A stretch of 64,000 nt of DNA from Gammaproteobacteria bacterium (GTDB lineage Bacteria > Pseudomonadota > Gammaproteobacteria > DSM-16500): assembly GCA_014132615.1 (NCBI GenBank), contig BMAH01000013.1, positions 1 through 64,000 of the forward strand. The letters run 5' to 3'. The notes below the pieces were generated by a model. That model was not told the DNA's origin. It saw only the letters and a list, made by a program, of their open reading frames with translations, and did not search any database. Position numbers and translations under genes: made by a program. Shown piece by piece: positions 49,943 to 59,463 of the stretch (positions are counted from its first letter, which is position 1; each line of letters begins with the position of its first letter).

Positions 49943-50575
49943 TTAAAACCTAAAACAGGGTTTTGCATAGGATTGCTCTTCTGCATCTTTATTTGCAATC
50001 GGTTTAGCGATAATGGGTTGTAATTCTTCAGAATTGGATGGGTATAAGAGGTCGACACTAGCATAATATAAAAATGCACAAGCTGCTAATGCTGCCATAG
50101 TCAATATAAGTAGGCTTATGAAGAGAATGCCATCGCTATATCCTGTTTTTTCTTCTTGCTCTACGGTATCAAATAACTCTCGTATACAATTTTCTAGATT
50201 AGTGTGAGCAGTTTGATTTAGCCCCCTTAAAAAAAAGGCAGTATCGAAATTAGCATTCCAAGCTGCTATTTGCTCATAATTAACAACAGGGAATGTGCCA
50301 AATGGGTTAACTTTACAGGCGCCTACACCAAGTTGATTCAATATAGGTTCCCATAGCTTGGAAGCTATAATTTGATAAAGGCTTTGATTATTTTCATCCC
50401 AAAAATATAACTGAGCATGCGTTTGGCAAGTGCTTGCGACGCCGTGCAAGATGGTAATTGGAGCCGCTTCGGTAGCTTCATTAAGTGACAATAAAGAAAG
50501 TAGAAAGGGAGGAAGTAAATGTTTGGGGGTTAGTATTTTAAAAAGTTTACTAGTAGTCGAATGACGGCTTTCCAT
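49943..50575 (-). CDS. Unknown membrane protein, effector-like
   Basis: A 210-residue protein. The N terminus has a hydrophobic stretch (LLPPFLLSLLSLNEATEAAP) that may be a signal or anchor; a clear transmembrane helix lies at about 153-176 (GILFISLLILTMAALAACAFLYYA). The C terminus has SNSEELQPI and ends in KPCFRF. EE-rich C-terminal tails occur in Dot/Icm substrates, but this is weak evidence. ATG 50575 follows AAGGGAAAGG. It precedes no housekeeping gene on its strand except, further left, dnaG. Unrecognised family. Confidence 0.68.
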   Translation of the reverse strand: MESRHSTTSKLFKILTPKHLLPPFLLSLLSLNEATEAAPITILHGVASTCQTHAQLYFWDENNQSLYQIIASKLWEPILNQLGVGACKVNPFGTFPVVNYEQIAAWNANFDTAFFLRGLNQTAHTNLENCIRELFDTVEQEEKTGYSDGILFISLLILTMAALAACAFLYYASVDLLYPSNSEELQPIIAKPIANKDAEEQSYAKPCFRF

Positions 50576-50604
50576 AGCCTTTCCCTTCATTTGGTATTTA
50601 GAAA

Positions 50605-51057
50605 CTAACTTGCTAATTTTTCCTTTACTTTCGCACTAACTAAAGTCATATCTGCCTTACCTTGAAGCTTAGCTTTAAGTATGCCCATCGCTTTACCCAT
50701 GTCTTTAGCAGAGGTGGCGCCAGATTCTTGTAAAGCAGCAGCAATAGCTTGCTCAATTTCTGCATCTGAAAGTTGGGCAGGAAGATAAAGTTGAATGACT
50801 TTAATTTCTTCTGCTTCTTTTTGAGCAAGATCAGGGCGATTACCGGATTCAAACTGAGAAATAGAATCCCGGCGTTGCTTGATCATCTTGTTGAGGGTAG
50901 CTAGAACTTGTTCATCCGATAATACAATACGCTCATCAACTTCACGTTGTTTAAGCGCTGCCATGATTAATCGAATCGTACCCAGTTTGTCTTTATCCTG
51001 GCTACGCATGGCTGTCTTCATATCTTCAAGGATCGCTTCCTTGATCGCAGAACTCAT
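50605..51057 (-). CDS. GatB/YqeY domain protein
   Basis: A 150-residue helical protein of the YqeY family, related to the tail domain of the amidotransferase subunit GatB. Features are AMRSQDKDKLGTIRLIMAALKQREVDER and the C-terminal KDMGKAMGILKAKLQGKADM signature. The molecular role is not established; a tRNA-related function is suggested by homology to GatB. It lies 22 nt downstream of rpsU on the same strand, a common arrangement in Proteobacteria. Confidence 0.94.
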   Translation of the reverse strand: MSSAIKEAILEDMKTAMRSQDKDKLGTIRLIMAALKQREVDERIVLSDEQVLATLNKMIKQRRDSISQFESGNRPDLAQKEAEEIKVIQLYLPAQLSDAEIEQAIAAALQESGATSAKDMGKAMGILKAKLQGKADMTLVSAKVKEKLAS

Positions 51058-51079
51058 GGTCTAACCCACCCTGTGAAAT

Positions 51080-51334
51080 TTAAGCCGCTTTATCTTCTTT
51101 TTTACCGGTGCCGATAGGCTGACGATCGCGCTCTAATGCCATATGTTCACGCAAAATTTTCTTTTGATAGCGTTTAACAGCGGCTGCTTTTTTACGTTTA
51201 CGTTTCCAGGTTGGTTTTTCATAGAATTCGTGGCGTCTTAAGTCGGCTAAAATACCCGCTTTTTCGCAAAGACGTTTAAAGCGACGTAAACTTAATTCAA
51301 AATTTTCATTGTCTCTTACGCGTACTGTTGGCAT
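51080..51334 (-). CDS. rpsU: 30S ribosomal protein S21
   Basis: An 84-residue basic ribosomal protein needed for efficient initiation on mRNAs with SD sequences. The bS21 core is clear ([39 protein letters not shown]). A C-terminal extension ([23 protein letters not shown]) makes it longer than the 71-residue E. coli protein. It starts the rpsU-yqeY unit. In other Gammaproteobacteria dnaG-rpoD follow directly. Confidence 0.97.
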   Translation of the reverse strand: MPTVRVRDNENFELSLRRFKRLCEKAGILADLRRHEFYEKPTWKRKRKKAAAVKRYQKKILREHMALERDRQPIGTGKKEDKAA

Positions 51335-51449
51335 AACTGAAGCTTTACCCTAGGTTATTAGAAATATAAGAGGGTCAATTCTAATGCCATAAGGCAAGAA
51401 AAGCAAAGGGAGGTGAGAAAAATACCTTAATTATCTGGTTAAATTGAGA

Positions 51450-52316
51450 TCAAATGGCCAAAAGAGCTTTCTCTATAGCTTCTACTATCATCTCCAATCC
51501 TTTAATATGCCGGTTTTCGCGTCTGTATAATAAGCAAATTTCATCTTCGTGAGAGGGGGATTTAGGCACGGGGGCTAGTTGCCTTGATAATGCAATATGC
51601 CCAGCCAAGATGCCTACACCACACCCTTTTTTTACTAAATCTGCAGTCAATTCAAGGCTAGTCGTTGCGACAAAACGGCTATAGTTCATGCCTAATTTTT
51701 TCATTTTCTCTAAAATAGTTTGCGTTTGAATTAAATCGGGATCGCCAATTAATACCGTTTGATCAGAATTTAAATCCTGAATTTTTCTAGTCTTATTAGG
51801 ACTTTCCCATAAGCTTATCTTTACTGCGCTTAATTTTTTAATAATTAAATCAGGGTGTTTAACTGGGTTAACTACAATACCTACATCTATCCCTGAGCTA
51901 ATCACTTGTTCAGTAATTTTGCGCGAAGTGTCGTGTTTTAATTGGATATCTAATTTAGGGTATTGCTCTAATAAATCACCGAGAAAATGGGGGAAGGTAC
52001 AAAGTGCCACAGAAGTATGACAGCCTAACCGGAAGGTGCCTTGTATAGCATTGATAGAGGAGAGGGCTTCAGCGCGTATCGTGTCCCAGTGCTCTTTTAA
52101 AATTCTGACATGATTTAACAATTGCTTACCCGCTCTTGTTAAAGAAACCCCGTGTTTGTGTCTAGTAAAAAGGGGAGTGCCTACGGATTTCTCCAGCCGC
52201 TGCATAGCAAGCGTTAATGAGGGTTGGCTAATGCTTAGGCATTCTGCGGCCCGGGATAGGTTTAATAAGTTAGCTACTTCCACGAAATAAGATAAGTCAG
52301 TCGGTGAAGGAATCAT
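51450..52316 (-). CDS. LysR-family transcriptional regulator
   Basis: A 288-residue regulator with an N-terminal winged helix-turn-helix (LSYFVEVANLLNLSRAAECLSISQPSLTLAMQRLEKSVG) and a periplasmic-binding-like effector domain (RLGCHTSVALCTFPHFLGDLLEQYPKLDIQLKHD). The inducer is unknown. It lies between rpsU and tsaD, which are direct divergent neighbours in E. coli, so it has entered a conserved junction. It diverges from tsaD with 69 bp between; autoregulation or an effect on tsaD from this gap is possible. Confidence 0.93.
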   Translation of the reverse strand: MIPSPTDLSYFVEVANLLNLSRAAECLSISQPSLTLAMQRLEKSVGTPLFTRHKHGVSLTRAGKQLLNHVRILKEHWDTIRAEALSSINAIQGTFRLGCHTSVALCTFPHFLGDLLEQYPKLDIQLKHDTSRKITEQVISSGIDVGIVVNPVKHPDLIIKKLSAVKISLWESPNKTRKIQDLNSDQTVLIGDPDLIQTQTILEKMKKLGMNYSRFVATTSLELTADLVKKGCGVGILAGHIALSRQLAPVPKSPSHEDEICLLYRRENRHIKGLEMIVEAIEKALLAI

Positions 52317-52385
52317 AACTCTATACTCTCGTAATCAATTACCGCTAAAATACACGACTTTATTTTGCTGGCAATAAGTTTATCA

Positions 52386-53396
52386 ATGCGTGTTTTAGGT
52401 ATAGAAACTTCATGTGATGAAACAGGGGTAGCAGTGTACGATTCCGTGCACGGGTTGCTCGCGCATAACTTATTTAGTCAAGTTGATATACACGCACCTT
52501 TTGGTGGCGTGGTGCCTGAGCTTGCTTCCCGTGATCACATGCGCAGAATATTGCCCTTAATCCAAGACGTATTAATTGAGGCTAATCTTGAGTCTAAAGA
52601 AATCGATGCTATTGCCTTTACCAAAGGCCCAGGATTAGCAGGCGCTTTATTAGCGGGTGCCATGTTTGCAAGAACGCTAGCTTTTGCTTGGCAAATTCCT
52701 GCTGTGGGGGTGCATCATTTAGAGGGGCATATCCTTGCTTCTTTTTTAGAAGAAGAGAAACCACAGTTTCCTTTTTTAACGTTATTAGTTTCAGGTGGCC
52801 ATACTGAATTAGTAAAAGTCTCAGCGCTAGGTAATTATCAAACCATAGGCGATACCTTGGATGATGCTGTCGGTGAAGCTTTCGATAAGACAGCTAAATT
52901 GTTGGGTTTAGGCTACCCAGGCGGTGCAGCGCTTGCTAAGTTAGCTGAAAAAGGTAAGCCACGTTTTCAATTTCCACGTCCTATGGTTGATAGGCCGGGA
53001 CTTGATTTTAGTTTTAGCGGCTTAAAAACATTTGCCTTAAATACTGTGCAAGCTCAAGGGTTAGATGAGCAAACTAAAGCAGATATTGCTTATGCATTTC
53101 AAACAGCGGTTGTCGAAACATTAGTGATTAAATGTAGACGTGCGTTCAAAGAAACACGGTTTAAACGTTTGGTTATTGCAGGCGGAGTAGGGGCAAATCT
53201 TGCTTTGCGAAAAGGATTGCAAACCTTGTGTGATGAGCACCAAGTTACATTGCATTTTCCTCGCCAATTATTTTGCACCGATAATGGCGCTATGATTGCT
53301 TATGCAGGTTGCCAACGATTACTAGCAGGACAGCGCGATGATCTCAGCGTGGAAATAAAACCACGCTGGCCACTTGAAACACTTAACTCGCTTTAA
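52386..53396 (+). CDS. tsaD: tRNA N6-threonylcarbamoyladenosine transferase subunit
   Basis: Catalytic subunit of the t6A synthase (TsaBDE complex), modifying A37 of ANN-decoding tRNAs. The signature [15 protein letters not shown] is at the N terminus; metal-site histidines are in VHHLEGH, followed by [33 protein letters not shown] and a C-terminal [12 protein letters not shown]. Length 336 residues from ATG 52386 is standard; the frame's upstream TTG adds seven residues. The SD is weak. Its 3' end overlaps plsY (convergent) by 14 nt. The partner gene tsaE is also in this window at 62419. Confidence 0.97.
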   Translation: MRVLGIETSCDETGVAVYDSVHGLLAHNLFSQVDIHAPFGGVVPELASRDHMRRILPLIQDVLIEANLESKEIDAIAFTKGPGLAGALLAGAMFARTLAFAWQIPAVGVHHLEGHILASFLEEEKPQFPFLTLLVSGGHTELVKVSALGNYQTIGDTLDDAVGEAFDKTAKLLGLGYPGGAALAKLAEKGKPRFQFPRPMVDRPGLDFSFSGLKTFALNTVQAQGLDEQTKADIAYAFQTAVVETLVIKCRRAFKETRFKRLVIAGGVGANLALRKGLQTLCDEHQVTLHFPRQLFCTDNGAMIAYAGCQRLLAGQRDDLSVEIKPRWPLETLNSL

Positions 53397-53994
53397 TTTT
53401 CTTTTGTCCAATTTTGCTTTCTTTGCCAGCTAGTAAGTTTCTAATATTGCTAGTATGTCGCATAATGAGTAATGCACTCATTAACATTAAAATCAAAACG
53501 TAAATATCATCGTGAGTGAAAATATAAATATAGAGAGGAGCAAGTAAGGACGCAATGAGGGCGGCGAGTGAGGAATAGCGAAAAATAGCAGCGACTAATA
53601 ACCATGTTGCTAACCAACATAAACCAGCAGGCCAAGATAGGGCAAGTAAACATCCTATTGCGGTTGCAACGCCTTTGCCCCCTTCGAAGCGAAAGAAAAT
53701 AGGATATAAATGGCCTAAAAATGCACCGAAAGCAATTAGTGCAAGCCCCATGGAGCCAAATCCATACCATTTTCCTACTAATACGGGAATAACGCCTTTA
53801 AGTACATCACCTAACAACGTGATGATGGCAGCCTTCCTGCCTCCAACGCGTAAAACGTTAGTGGCGCCGGGATTTTTTGAGCCCACAGTTCTTGGATCAG
53901 GTAAGCCCATAAGGCGGCAAACAATGATGGCACTAGATAAGGAACCAACTAAATAGGCGCAGTATATCGCGACTGCCATTTCTAAATTGAACAT
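53383..53994 (-). CDS. plsY: Glycerol-3-phosphate acyltransferase PlsY
   Basis: Inner-membrane enzyme using acyl-phosphate to acylate glycerol-3-phosphate, the first step of phospholipid synthesis. Five hydrophobic segments and the three PlsY signatures are visible: [12 protein letters not shown], then [19 protein letters not shown], and [14 protein letters not shown]. Length 203 residues is normal. Convergent overlap with tsaD by 14 nt; the tsaD/plsY pairing is a conserved gammaproteobacterial arrangement. Confidence 0.96.
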   Translation of the reverse strand: MFNLEMAVAIYCAYLVGSLSSAIIVCRLMGLPDPRTVGSKNPGATNVLRVGGRKAAIITLLGDVLKGVIPVLVGKWYGFGSMGLALIAFGAFLGHLYPIFFRFEGGKGVATAIGCLLALSWPAGLCWLATWLLVAAIFRYSSLAALIASLLAPLYIYIFTHDDIYVLILMLMSALLIMRHTSNIRNLLAGKESKIGQKKIKAS

Positions 53995-54053
53995 ATTATT
54001 ACCTGGCTCTAAGATGGGCAGTCTAATTTACACGACAAAAAAATTGATGTCAC

Positions 54054-54413
54054 TTATGCGTTGAAGAAAAAGTTAGGTTCACTTTGAGAATATTTTTCTA
54101 AATAATAAAATAAATGATTTTTCATGCACGAACTAACCGTAGAACAAGCAATTAAATCGCTTAAGTTTGAATTATTAGCAATGTGGAGTTTTAATTGTCT
54201 AATAAGCCCATCAGATTCTAGAGCATCTTTGCAATGGTGAATCGCAATTGTAAGGTTAATAAAAAATGCTAGAGGGGATTCACCTTCTCTTGCTTCTTTT
54301 CTATAGGCGCTTAAGAAATAACTATTACCTTGGGCGAATATAGCAAAGCGATTTCTTTTTTTGTAAGTCTTCACAGCTAAAGGTGCAACAGTAGCGTTGG
54401 ATTTTTTTGGCAT
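54054..54413 (-). CDS. Small unknown protein
   Basis: A 119-residue soluble, basic protein starting MPKKSNATVAPLAVKTYKKRNRF, with a helical middle (SPLAFFINLTIAIHHCKDALE). No signal, membrane helix or recognised motif. SD GAGGAA is about 6 nt before the ATG. It follows the duplicated-domain gene by 26 nt on the same strand, so both are probably co-transcribed. Its helical region loosely resembles the repeat unit of that neighbour, but I cannot establish homology by eye. Confidence 0.62.
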   Translation of the reverse strand: MPKKSNATVAPLAVKTYKKRNRFAIFAQGNSYFLSAYRKEAREGESPLAFFINLTIAIHHCKDALESDGLIRQLKLHIANNSNLSDLIACSTVSSCMKNHLFYYLEKYSQSEPNFFFNA

Positions 54414-54439
54414 GGTAATTCCTCGTTTAATGAATAAAA

Positions 54440-55048
54440 TTAATTTCTAAAATTAGAAGAAGATAGTGTCTCATTGGGCATGTTCCATGCTCTTATTTTA
54501 GCTAATTCAGACGATAGATATTCTTTTGCATGTTCATGCAAGTTTGAACTTGAAACTAAGAGTTCTAAGAAAGGATCAGCTTTAATGAATTTGTATAAAG
54601 CAATTTTATTTTCTTCGCTTGGGTTGCGAATGGTTTCCATCAGCCTAGTAACTAATTCTTGCAGCGGTTTGGTTTGAGATACCATCATTTCCGGGCGCAT
54701 TAAAAAGTTAATATATTGAAGCAAGTTATTTCTGTCTCTGACAGCAGACAATTGTAAAATTAAATACTCTTTAGCGCGCTCACTTAATGAAGACGATAAA
54801 ATTTCTTTTTCTAATAATGAGTTGCTCAGAATAAATTTATGTAAAGCATTACTATTCTCTAAAGTAGGTCGTTCTACGGTCGATTTAAGCATGTTAAGTA
54901 GCAAACCCACTCTGACAGTAGCCCGTGATGTAGTTTCTTTATAAGTTAAATATTTAATAGCTTCGAATGAAACGGGTATGTTGGGTTGCTGGGCTGGTCT
55001 TGTGCTTTTATGAAAAAAAAGATGAGTTAGCAACGATCTGTTTTGCAT
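54440..55048 (-). CDS. Unknown protein with an internal tandem domain duplication
   Basis: A 202-residue helical protein. Residues 49-107 and 131-189 are copies of one unit, aligned without gaps: each has an LxxxL...P..EN..AL.KFI pattern (ENSNALHKFI, ENKIALYKFI), a hydrophobic helix, then AKEYL....L..+R. The copies are about 82 residues apart, each probably a helical hairpin or three-helix unit. No signal or catalytic motif is seen. A protein-binding role is possible. It lies upstream of the 119-residue gene and divergent from orn. Confidence 0.68.
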   Translation of the reverse strand: MQNRSLLTHLFFHKSTRPAQQPNIPVSFEAIKYLTYKETTSRATVRVGLLLNMLKSTVERPTLENSNALHKFILSNSLLEKEILSSSLSERAKEYLILQLSAVRDRNNLLQYINFLMRPEMMVSQTKPLQELVTRLMETIRNPSEENKIALYKFIKADPFLELLVSSSNLHEHAKEYLSSELAKIRAWNMPNETLSSSNFRN

Positions 55049-55201
55049 GACAATCTCAGTTTTATGATTATTAGCTAGCTATCATAATGAATATCTATTA
55101 AACAAATCTTAAATTGCTATGACCTATTTACAGCTATATTTTTAGCTTAATAGGCTTATAATTCATCCTAAAGCCAATACATTATTTATTAAGGAATTTT
55201 G

Positions 55202-55762
55202 ATGATACCTAGCTCAAGCAATCTTATTTGGATAGATTTAGAAATGACTGGTTTAAATCCTGAACATGATAGAATCATAGAAATTGCAACACTTGTTACT
55301 GATAGCAATTTGAATGTTTTAGCGGAAGGTCCCGTGTTTGCTATCCATCAAGATAATGCATTGCTAGATCAAATGGATGAGTGGAATACGAATCAGCATA
55401 ATGGATCGGGTTTGGTAGCGCGTGTTAAAGAAAGTGAAGTGGATGAAGCGCAAGCTGAAAGAGAAATGTTAGCCTTTTTACGGCTTTATGTTCCTGAAGG
55501 TAAGTCGCCTATGTGCGGCAATAGTGTCTGGCAAGATAGGCGCTTTTTAGCACGTTACATGCCGCAATTAGAAAAATATTTTCATTATCGTTTGATTGAT
55601 GTCAGTACGCTAAAAGAATTAGCGCAACGCTGGGCGCCAAAAATTTACGGCGGCTTTCAAAAAGAATCACGTCATTTAGCGCTAGATGATATTAGAGATT
55701 CAGTTCAAGAATTAAAATATTATCGCGAACATTTATTAGTACCCGCCACACATCGAGAATAA
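55202..55762 (+). CDS. orn: Oligoribonuclease
   Basis: DEDDh 3'-5' exonuclease that degrades RNA oligonucleotides of 2-5 nt, including linear pGpG from c-di-GMP turnover. Motifs are complete: [11 protein letters not shown] (Asp, Glu), the middle [14 protein letters not shown] (Asp), and [19 protein letters not shown] (His, Asp). 186 residues from ATG 55202 with AAGGAA upstream. The 3' end overlaps queG by 43 nt on the opposite strand. The orn/queG/nnr neighbourhood is conserved in Gammaproteobacteria. Confidence 0.97.
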   Translation: MIPSSSNLIWIDLEMTGLNPEHDRIIEIATLVTDSNLNVLAEGPVFAIHQDNALLDQMDEWNTNQHNGSGLVARVKESEVDEAQAEREMLAFLRLYVPEGKSPMCGNSVWQDRRFLARYMPQLEKYFHYRLIDVSTLKELAQRWAPKIYGGFQKESRHLALDDIRDSVQELKYYREHLLVPATHRE

Positions 55763-56793
55763 TGTTGATCTAATGCCCATCTGACATGTTCTCGTACTAA
55801 GTCAGATGGAAAGGCTAATCGAGCTTCTAAGGCTTGAACAATATCTGTTGCATAAGGTGCATTGCCAAGTGCAACAGCAATATTGCGTAACCAAGAAATA
55901 TAGCCTATTCGTCTTATAGCTGAGCCTTCGGTTTTTCTCAGGAATTCTTCTTCAGTCCATGCAAATAAGGTTAGTAAATCACTGTCACTTAATTGATGGC
56001 GCGGGGTAAAGTCTTTTTCTTGTGTCGGTTTTGCAAACTTATTCCAAGGACAAAATAATTGGCAATCATCACATCCGTAAATGCGATTACCTATCAGTGG
56101 ACGCAACTCAAGTGGAATTGCATCACGTAATTCAATAGTTAAATAAGAGATGCAGCGTCTCGCATCTAATTGATAAGGGGCAACAATCGCTTGTGTAGGG
56201 CAAACCTCAATACAAGCTTTGCAACTTCCGCAATGACTTTTTGTTATTGGTTCATCAATAGGTAGAGGTGCATTGGTATAAATTTCTCCTAAGAAAAACC
56301 AAGAACCTGCTTTGGAATTAATTAAGTTGGTATGTTTACCTATCCAACCTAAACCTGATTTTTCTGCTAATGCTTTTTCAAGCACGGGTGCGCTATCACT
56401 AAATGCCCGATAACCGACATCGTTCATGACAGATTGTATTTTCTTTGCTAATTGGTCTAGCTTTTTACGCATTAAACGGTGGTAATCTCGCCCTAATGCG
56501 TAACGTGATACATAGGCTTTATTTTCATTCTGTAAAACACGCATACTATTTGTATCTGGCGGCAGATAATCTAGCCTGGCGGTGATAATGCGTAGGGTGC
56601 CAGGTAGTAATTCCTGTGGCCTTGTGCGCTTAGTCCCGTGTTTTTCCATATAATCCATACAACCGTGAAAGCCTTTTTCTAGCCAAGCTAAAAAGCGCGG
56701 TTCGTAGAGGCTAAGATCGACATCTGTGATTCCAATTTGTTGAAATCCCAGTTCTTTTCCCCACTGCTTAATTTGCTCGGCTAATGATTGCAT
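55720..56793 (-). CDS. queG: Epoxyqueuosine reductase
   Basis: Cobalamin- and [4Fe-4S]-dependent reductase converting epoxyqueuosine to queuosine in tRNA. Two ferredoxin-type clusters are visible: [16 protein letters not shown] and [14 protein letters not shown]. The catalytic Asp region ([29 protein letters not shown]) and a C-terminal HEAT-like part ([31 protein letters not shown]) are present. ATG 56793 gives 357 residues; the frame extends 25 codons further with no homology. QueD-type synthase is not proven in the window (see the PTPS at 10590). Confidence 0.96.
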   Translation of the reverse strand: MQSLAEQIKQWGKELGFQQIGITDVDLSLYEPRFLAWLEKGFHGCMDYMEKHGTKRTRPQELLPGTLRIITARLDYLPPDTNSMRVLQNENKAYVSRYALGRDYHRLMRKKLDQLAKKIQSVMNDVGYRAFSDSAPVLEKALAEKSGLGWIGKHTNLINSKAGSWFFLGEIYTNAPLPIDEPITKSHCGSCKACIEVCPTQAIVAPYQLDARRCISYLTIELRDAIPLELRPLIGNRIYGCDDCQLFCPWNKFAKPTQEKDFTPRHQLSDSDLLTLFAWTEEEFLRKTEGSAIRRIGYISWLRNIAVALGNAPYATDIVQALEARLAFPSDLVREHVRWALDQHYSRCVAGTNKCSR

Positions 56794-56859
56794 AGAATTT
56801 TTTGACAAAAATCGCTTTATTCTTATAAGATGAGTCAAATTATAAATGAAAATACACCC

Positions 56860-56922
56860 ATGGATCAAAATTTGTCTTTTTTAATCGCCTATTTTTATCG
56901 TTACGCCTGCCGCGGCAGGTAA
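56860..56922 (+). CDS. Putative aromatic-rich leader peptide upstream of permease genes
   Basis: A 20-codon frame from ATG 56860 to TAA 56922 that contains F, then the cluster AYFYRY. Its last codons lie in the palindrome CCTGCCGCGGCAGG (56906-56919). This is the layout of amino-acid-controlled attenuation leaders, and it precedes an aromatic amino acid permease gene by about 105 nt. No convincing SD precedes the ATG, so translation is uncertain. Confidence 0.35.
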   Translation: MDQNLSFLIAYFYRYACRGR

Positions 56923-56999
56923 TTATTCTCTCTTTATATCATTATCTTTTTTATCTTTACCCCTAACAAAGCTAGGCTTAATAGAATAATCTTTGCTCA
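56865..56999 (+). promoter_or_regulatory. Permease leader element, copy 1
   Basis: Ordered blocks TCAAAATTTGT (56865-56875), GC palindrome (56906-56919), AGAATA (56983-56988) and TGCTCA (56994-56999) precede the first permease. The same blocks recur in order before the third. TCAAAATTTGT is 163 nt from the start codon here and 164 nt there. Confidence 0.45.
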
Positions 57000-57027
57000 A
57001 GGGTAATTGGTTCGCTTAGGAGAGAAT

Positions 57028-58221
57028 ATGGATTTCAAATTGATAGGTAGTATTTTATTAGTCGTTGGCACTTCAATTGGCGCTGGCATGTTAGCGTTGC
57101 CTATTGCAACAGCAGAACTCGGTTTTGCCAGCGCAGTGGCCTTACTCCTTATTTGCTGGTTTGTAATGACTGCAGGTGCTTTATTATTATTAGAAATTAA
57201 TTTGTGGCTTCCGCAAAATAATAACTTAATCACCATGGCAAAAAATACCATAGGCCCAGTAGGTCAATTAATCGCTTGGGTTATGTATTTATTGCTGCTT
57301 TACTCACTAATTTGTGCCTATATTGCAGGCGGTAGTGATCTTTTTCATTACTTACTAGAGCGTGCTCACTTTACTATCCCACTATGGTTTTCAGCCATTA
57401 TGTTCACGGTGATTTTTGGCTTGATCGTTTACTTAGGTATACGCTCAGTGGATTACACCAATCGTTTCTTAATGGTATTAAAGTTTGCTGGCTATTTTCT
57501 TTTAGTTATTTTCTTAGCCCCTTTCATTGATGCAGAGAAACTTTCTTTTAGTAATTGGCCGGCTATGACAAAAGCAACAGCAATGACAGTGACAGTTACT
57601 TCCTTTGGCTTTGGTGCGATTGTGCCTAGCTTACGTATTTATTTTGCTGGCGATATAAAAAAACTTAAACAAACACTCATCATAGGCAGCTTAATTCCTT
57701 TAGTTTGTTATATCGTGTGGGATGCAGCCATTATGGGTGTCATTCCCTTGCAAGGTGAAAATGGTTTGCTCGCTATTTTGCATGCAGAAACATCAGCTAG
57801 CCAATTGGTGACAACGCTGAGTCAAACGGTAGCAAGCGGAAGTGTGGCTTTTTTCGCTAAATTATTTACTTCAGTTTGTGTGTTAACTTCCTTTTTGAGC
57901 GTGTCACTTGCAATGACTGATTTTCTTGCTGATGGTTTGCAAGTAGAAAAACATGGCAAACAAAGTGCATTAATTCATCTCATTACCTTTTTGCCACCCT
58001 TAGCTATTGTATTGTTTTTTCCAAATGCTTTTATCACAGCATTAGAGTATGCAGGGATTTATTGCATTGTTTTACAAATTTTATTGCCGGCATGCATGGC
58101 ATGGCGCGGACGTTACCATAAACATTTTAGAAGCGAGTTTCGCGTGTTAGGTGGAAAAGTATTGTTAGCAGGTTTGATACTACTTTCCTTATTTATGATA
58201 GTGCGTAGCATTACAAGTTAA
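57028..58221 (+). CDS. Aromatic amino acid permease, TyrP/Mtr (HAAAP) family, copy 1
   Basis: Inner-membrane proton-coupled importer of tyrosine or tryptophan type. About 11 hydrophobic segments; the N-terminal signature GTSIGAGMLALPIATAELGF is typical of HAAAP carriers, with later GGSDLFHYLL, IRSVDYTNRFLM and WDAAIMGVIPL. 397 residues from ATG 57028 (AGGAGAG upstream). The next copy follows after 10 nt. Substrate cannot be read from sequence; the family prefers Tyr, Trp or Phe. Many Legionellales are auxotrophic and carry several such genes. Confidence 0.93.
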   Translation: MDFKLIGSILLVVGTSIGAGMLALPIATAELGFASAVALLLICWFVMTAGALLLLEINLWLPQNNNLITMAKNTIGPVGQLIAWVMYLLLLYSLICAYIAGGSDLFHYLLERAHFTIPLWFSAIMFTVIFGLIVYLGIRSVDYTNRFLMVLKFAGYFLLVIFLAPFIDAEKLSFSNWPAMTKATAMTVTVTSFGFGAIVPSLRIYFAGDIKKLKQTLIIGSLIPLVCYIVWDAAIMGVIPLQGENGLLAILHAETSASQLVTTLSQTVASGSVAFFAKLFTSVCVLTSFLSVSLAMTDFLADGLQVEKHGKQSALIHLITFLPPLAIVLFFPNAFITALEYAGIYCIVLQILLPACMAWRGRYHKHFRSEFRVLGGKVLLAGLILLSLFMIVRSITS

Positions 58222-58231
58222 GAGAAATAAA

Positions 58232-59443
58232 ATGGATATACGATTCATTGGCGGTATTTTATTAATTGTGGGCACATCAATCGGTGCCGGCATGTTAGCG
58301 TTACCTGTTTCAACGGCAGAGTTGGGTTTCATTGGCTCAGTTATTGTTATGTTAACCTGTTGGTTGGTATTAACAGTCAGTGCATTTTTAATTTTAGAAG
58401 TAAATCTAGCACTGCCTCAGCGTACTAATTTAATTTCCATGGCAGGTGTCACATTAGGCCCGCTAGGCCAAATTATTGCGTGGCTTGCTTATTTACTTCT
58501 ACTTTATGCACTGTTATGCGCCTACATCGCAGGCGGCAGCGATTTGCTGCATTACTTATTAGCTTCATTAGGAAATATTGAGACACCGCGTTGGTTGAGT
58601 GCAACGCTATTTACTTTCATTTTTAGTATTACAGTTTATCTTGGCATAAGAACGGTCGATTACATGAATCGCGGTTTAATGATGCTGAAATTACTCGCTT
58701 ACCTGGGATTAATTGTTTTGTTAATCCCTTTCATTTCTTATGAAAAATTATCTTACTTTGCTGTTTCTCATCTTTATTCAGGTACGGCACTCACCGTCAC
58801 GATTACTTCGTTTGGTTTTGCCATTATCATTCCGAGTTTACGTGTGTATTTTGAAGGCGACGTTAAGAAAATACGTAAAGCTATTATGATAGGAAGTTTA
58901 ATCCCCTTAATTTGCTATTTCGCTTGGGATGCAGCGATTATGGGTGTGATTCCTTTAACAGGCGAACAAAGTCTCTCAGCTATTTTGCATAGTCCAGATT
59001 CAACAAGTGGATTAATTACTTTACTGACAAAAGCCGCTCAGCAAAAACAAATTATTTTCTTTGCTAAATTGTTTACCTCTATTTGCGTGCTAACTTCCTT
59101 TTTAGGTGTCTCGTTGTGCTTAACGGATTTCCTTGCAGATGGATTAAGTCTAGAAAAGAAAGGCAAATCTGCTTTACTGATTCACGCCATTACTTTTTTA
59201 CCACCGTTAATTTTAGTTTTATTTTTCCCTAATGCTTTCATTAAAGCCCTGGAATACGCAGGGATTTATAGCATCATTCTTTTAATCTTATTACCTGTCG
59301 CAATGGCGTGGGGCGGCCGTTATTTTAAAAAATTAACTTCACCTTATCATGTTAAAGGCGGCAAACTCCTGTTAAGCATCGTGTTTGTCTTAGGTGGTGC
59401 AATGATGGCGAGCGCTATCTTTTCCATTTACAAAGCAATTTAA
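58232..59443 (+). CDS. Aromatic amino acid permease, TyrP/Mtr (HAAAP) family, copy 2
   Basis: A close paralogue of copy 1: same signature GTSIGAGMLALPVSTAELGF, GGSDLLHYLL, IRTVDYMNRGLM, WDAAIMGVIPLTGE and the C-terminal ALEYAGIYSIILLILLP. 403 residues. The start is 10 nt after copy 1, with AAGAGA as SD, so the two are co-transcribed. Copies 1 and 2 resemble each other more than copy 3 by eye, indicating a recent local duplication. Functional divergence in substrate choice is possible but not visible. Confidence 0.93.
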   Translation: MDIRFIGGILLIVGTSIGAGMLALPVSTAELGFIGSVIVMLTCWLVLTVSAFLILEVNLALPQRTNLISMAGVTLGPLGQIIAWLAYLLLLYALLCAYIAGGSDLLHYLLASLGNIETPRWLSATLFTFIFSITVYLGIRTVDYMNRGLMMLKLLAYLGLIVLLIPFISYEKLSYFAVSHLYSGTALTVTITSFGFAIIIPSLRVYFEGDVKKIRKAIMIGSLIPLICYFAWDAAIMGVIPLTGEQSLSAILHSPDSTSGLITLLTKAAQQKQIIFFAKLFTSICVLTSFLGVSLCLTDFLADGLSLEKKGKSALLIHAITFLPPLILVLFFPNAFIKALEYAGIYSIILLILLPVAMAWGGRYFKKLTSPYHVKGGKLLLSIVFVLGGAMMASAIFSIYKAI

Positions 59444-59463
59444 TTTTTATAGGATGGTTGGCT

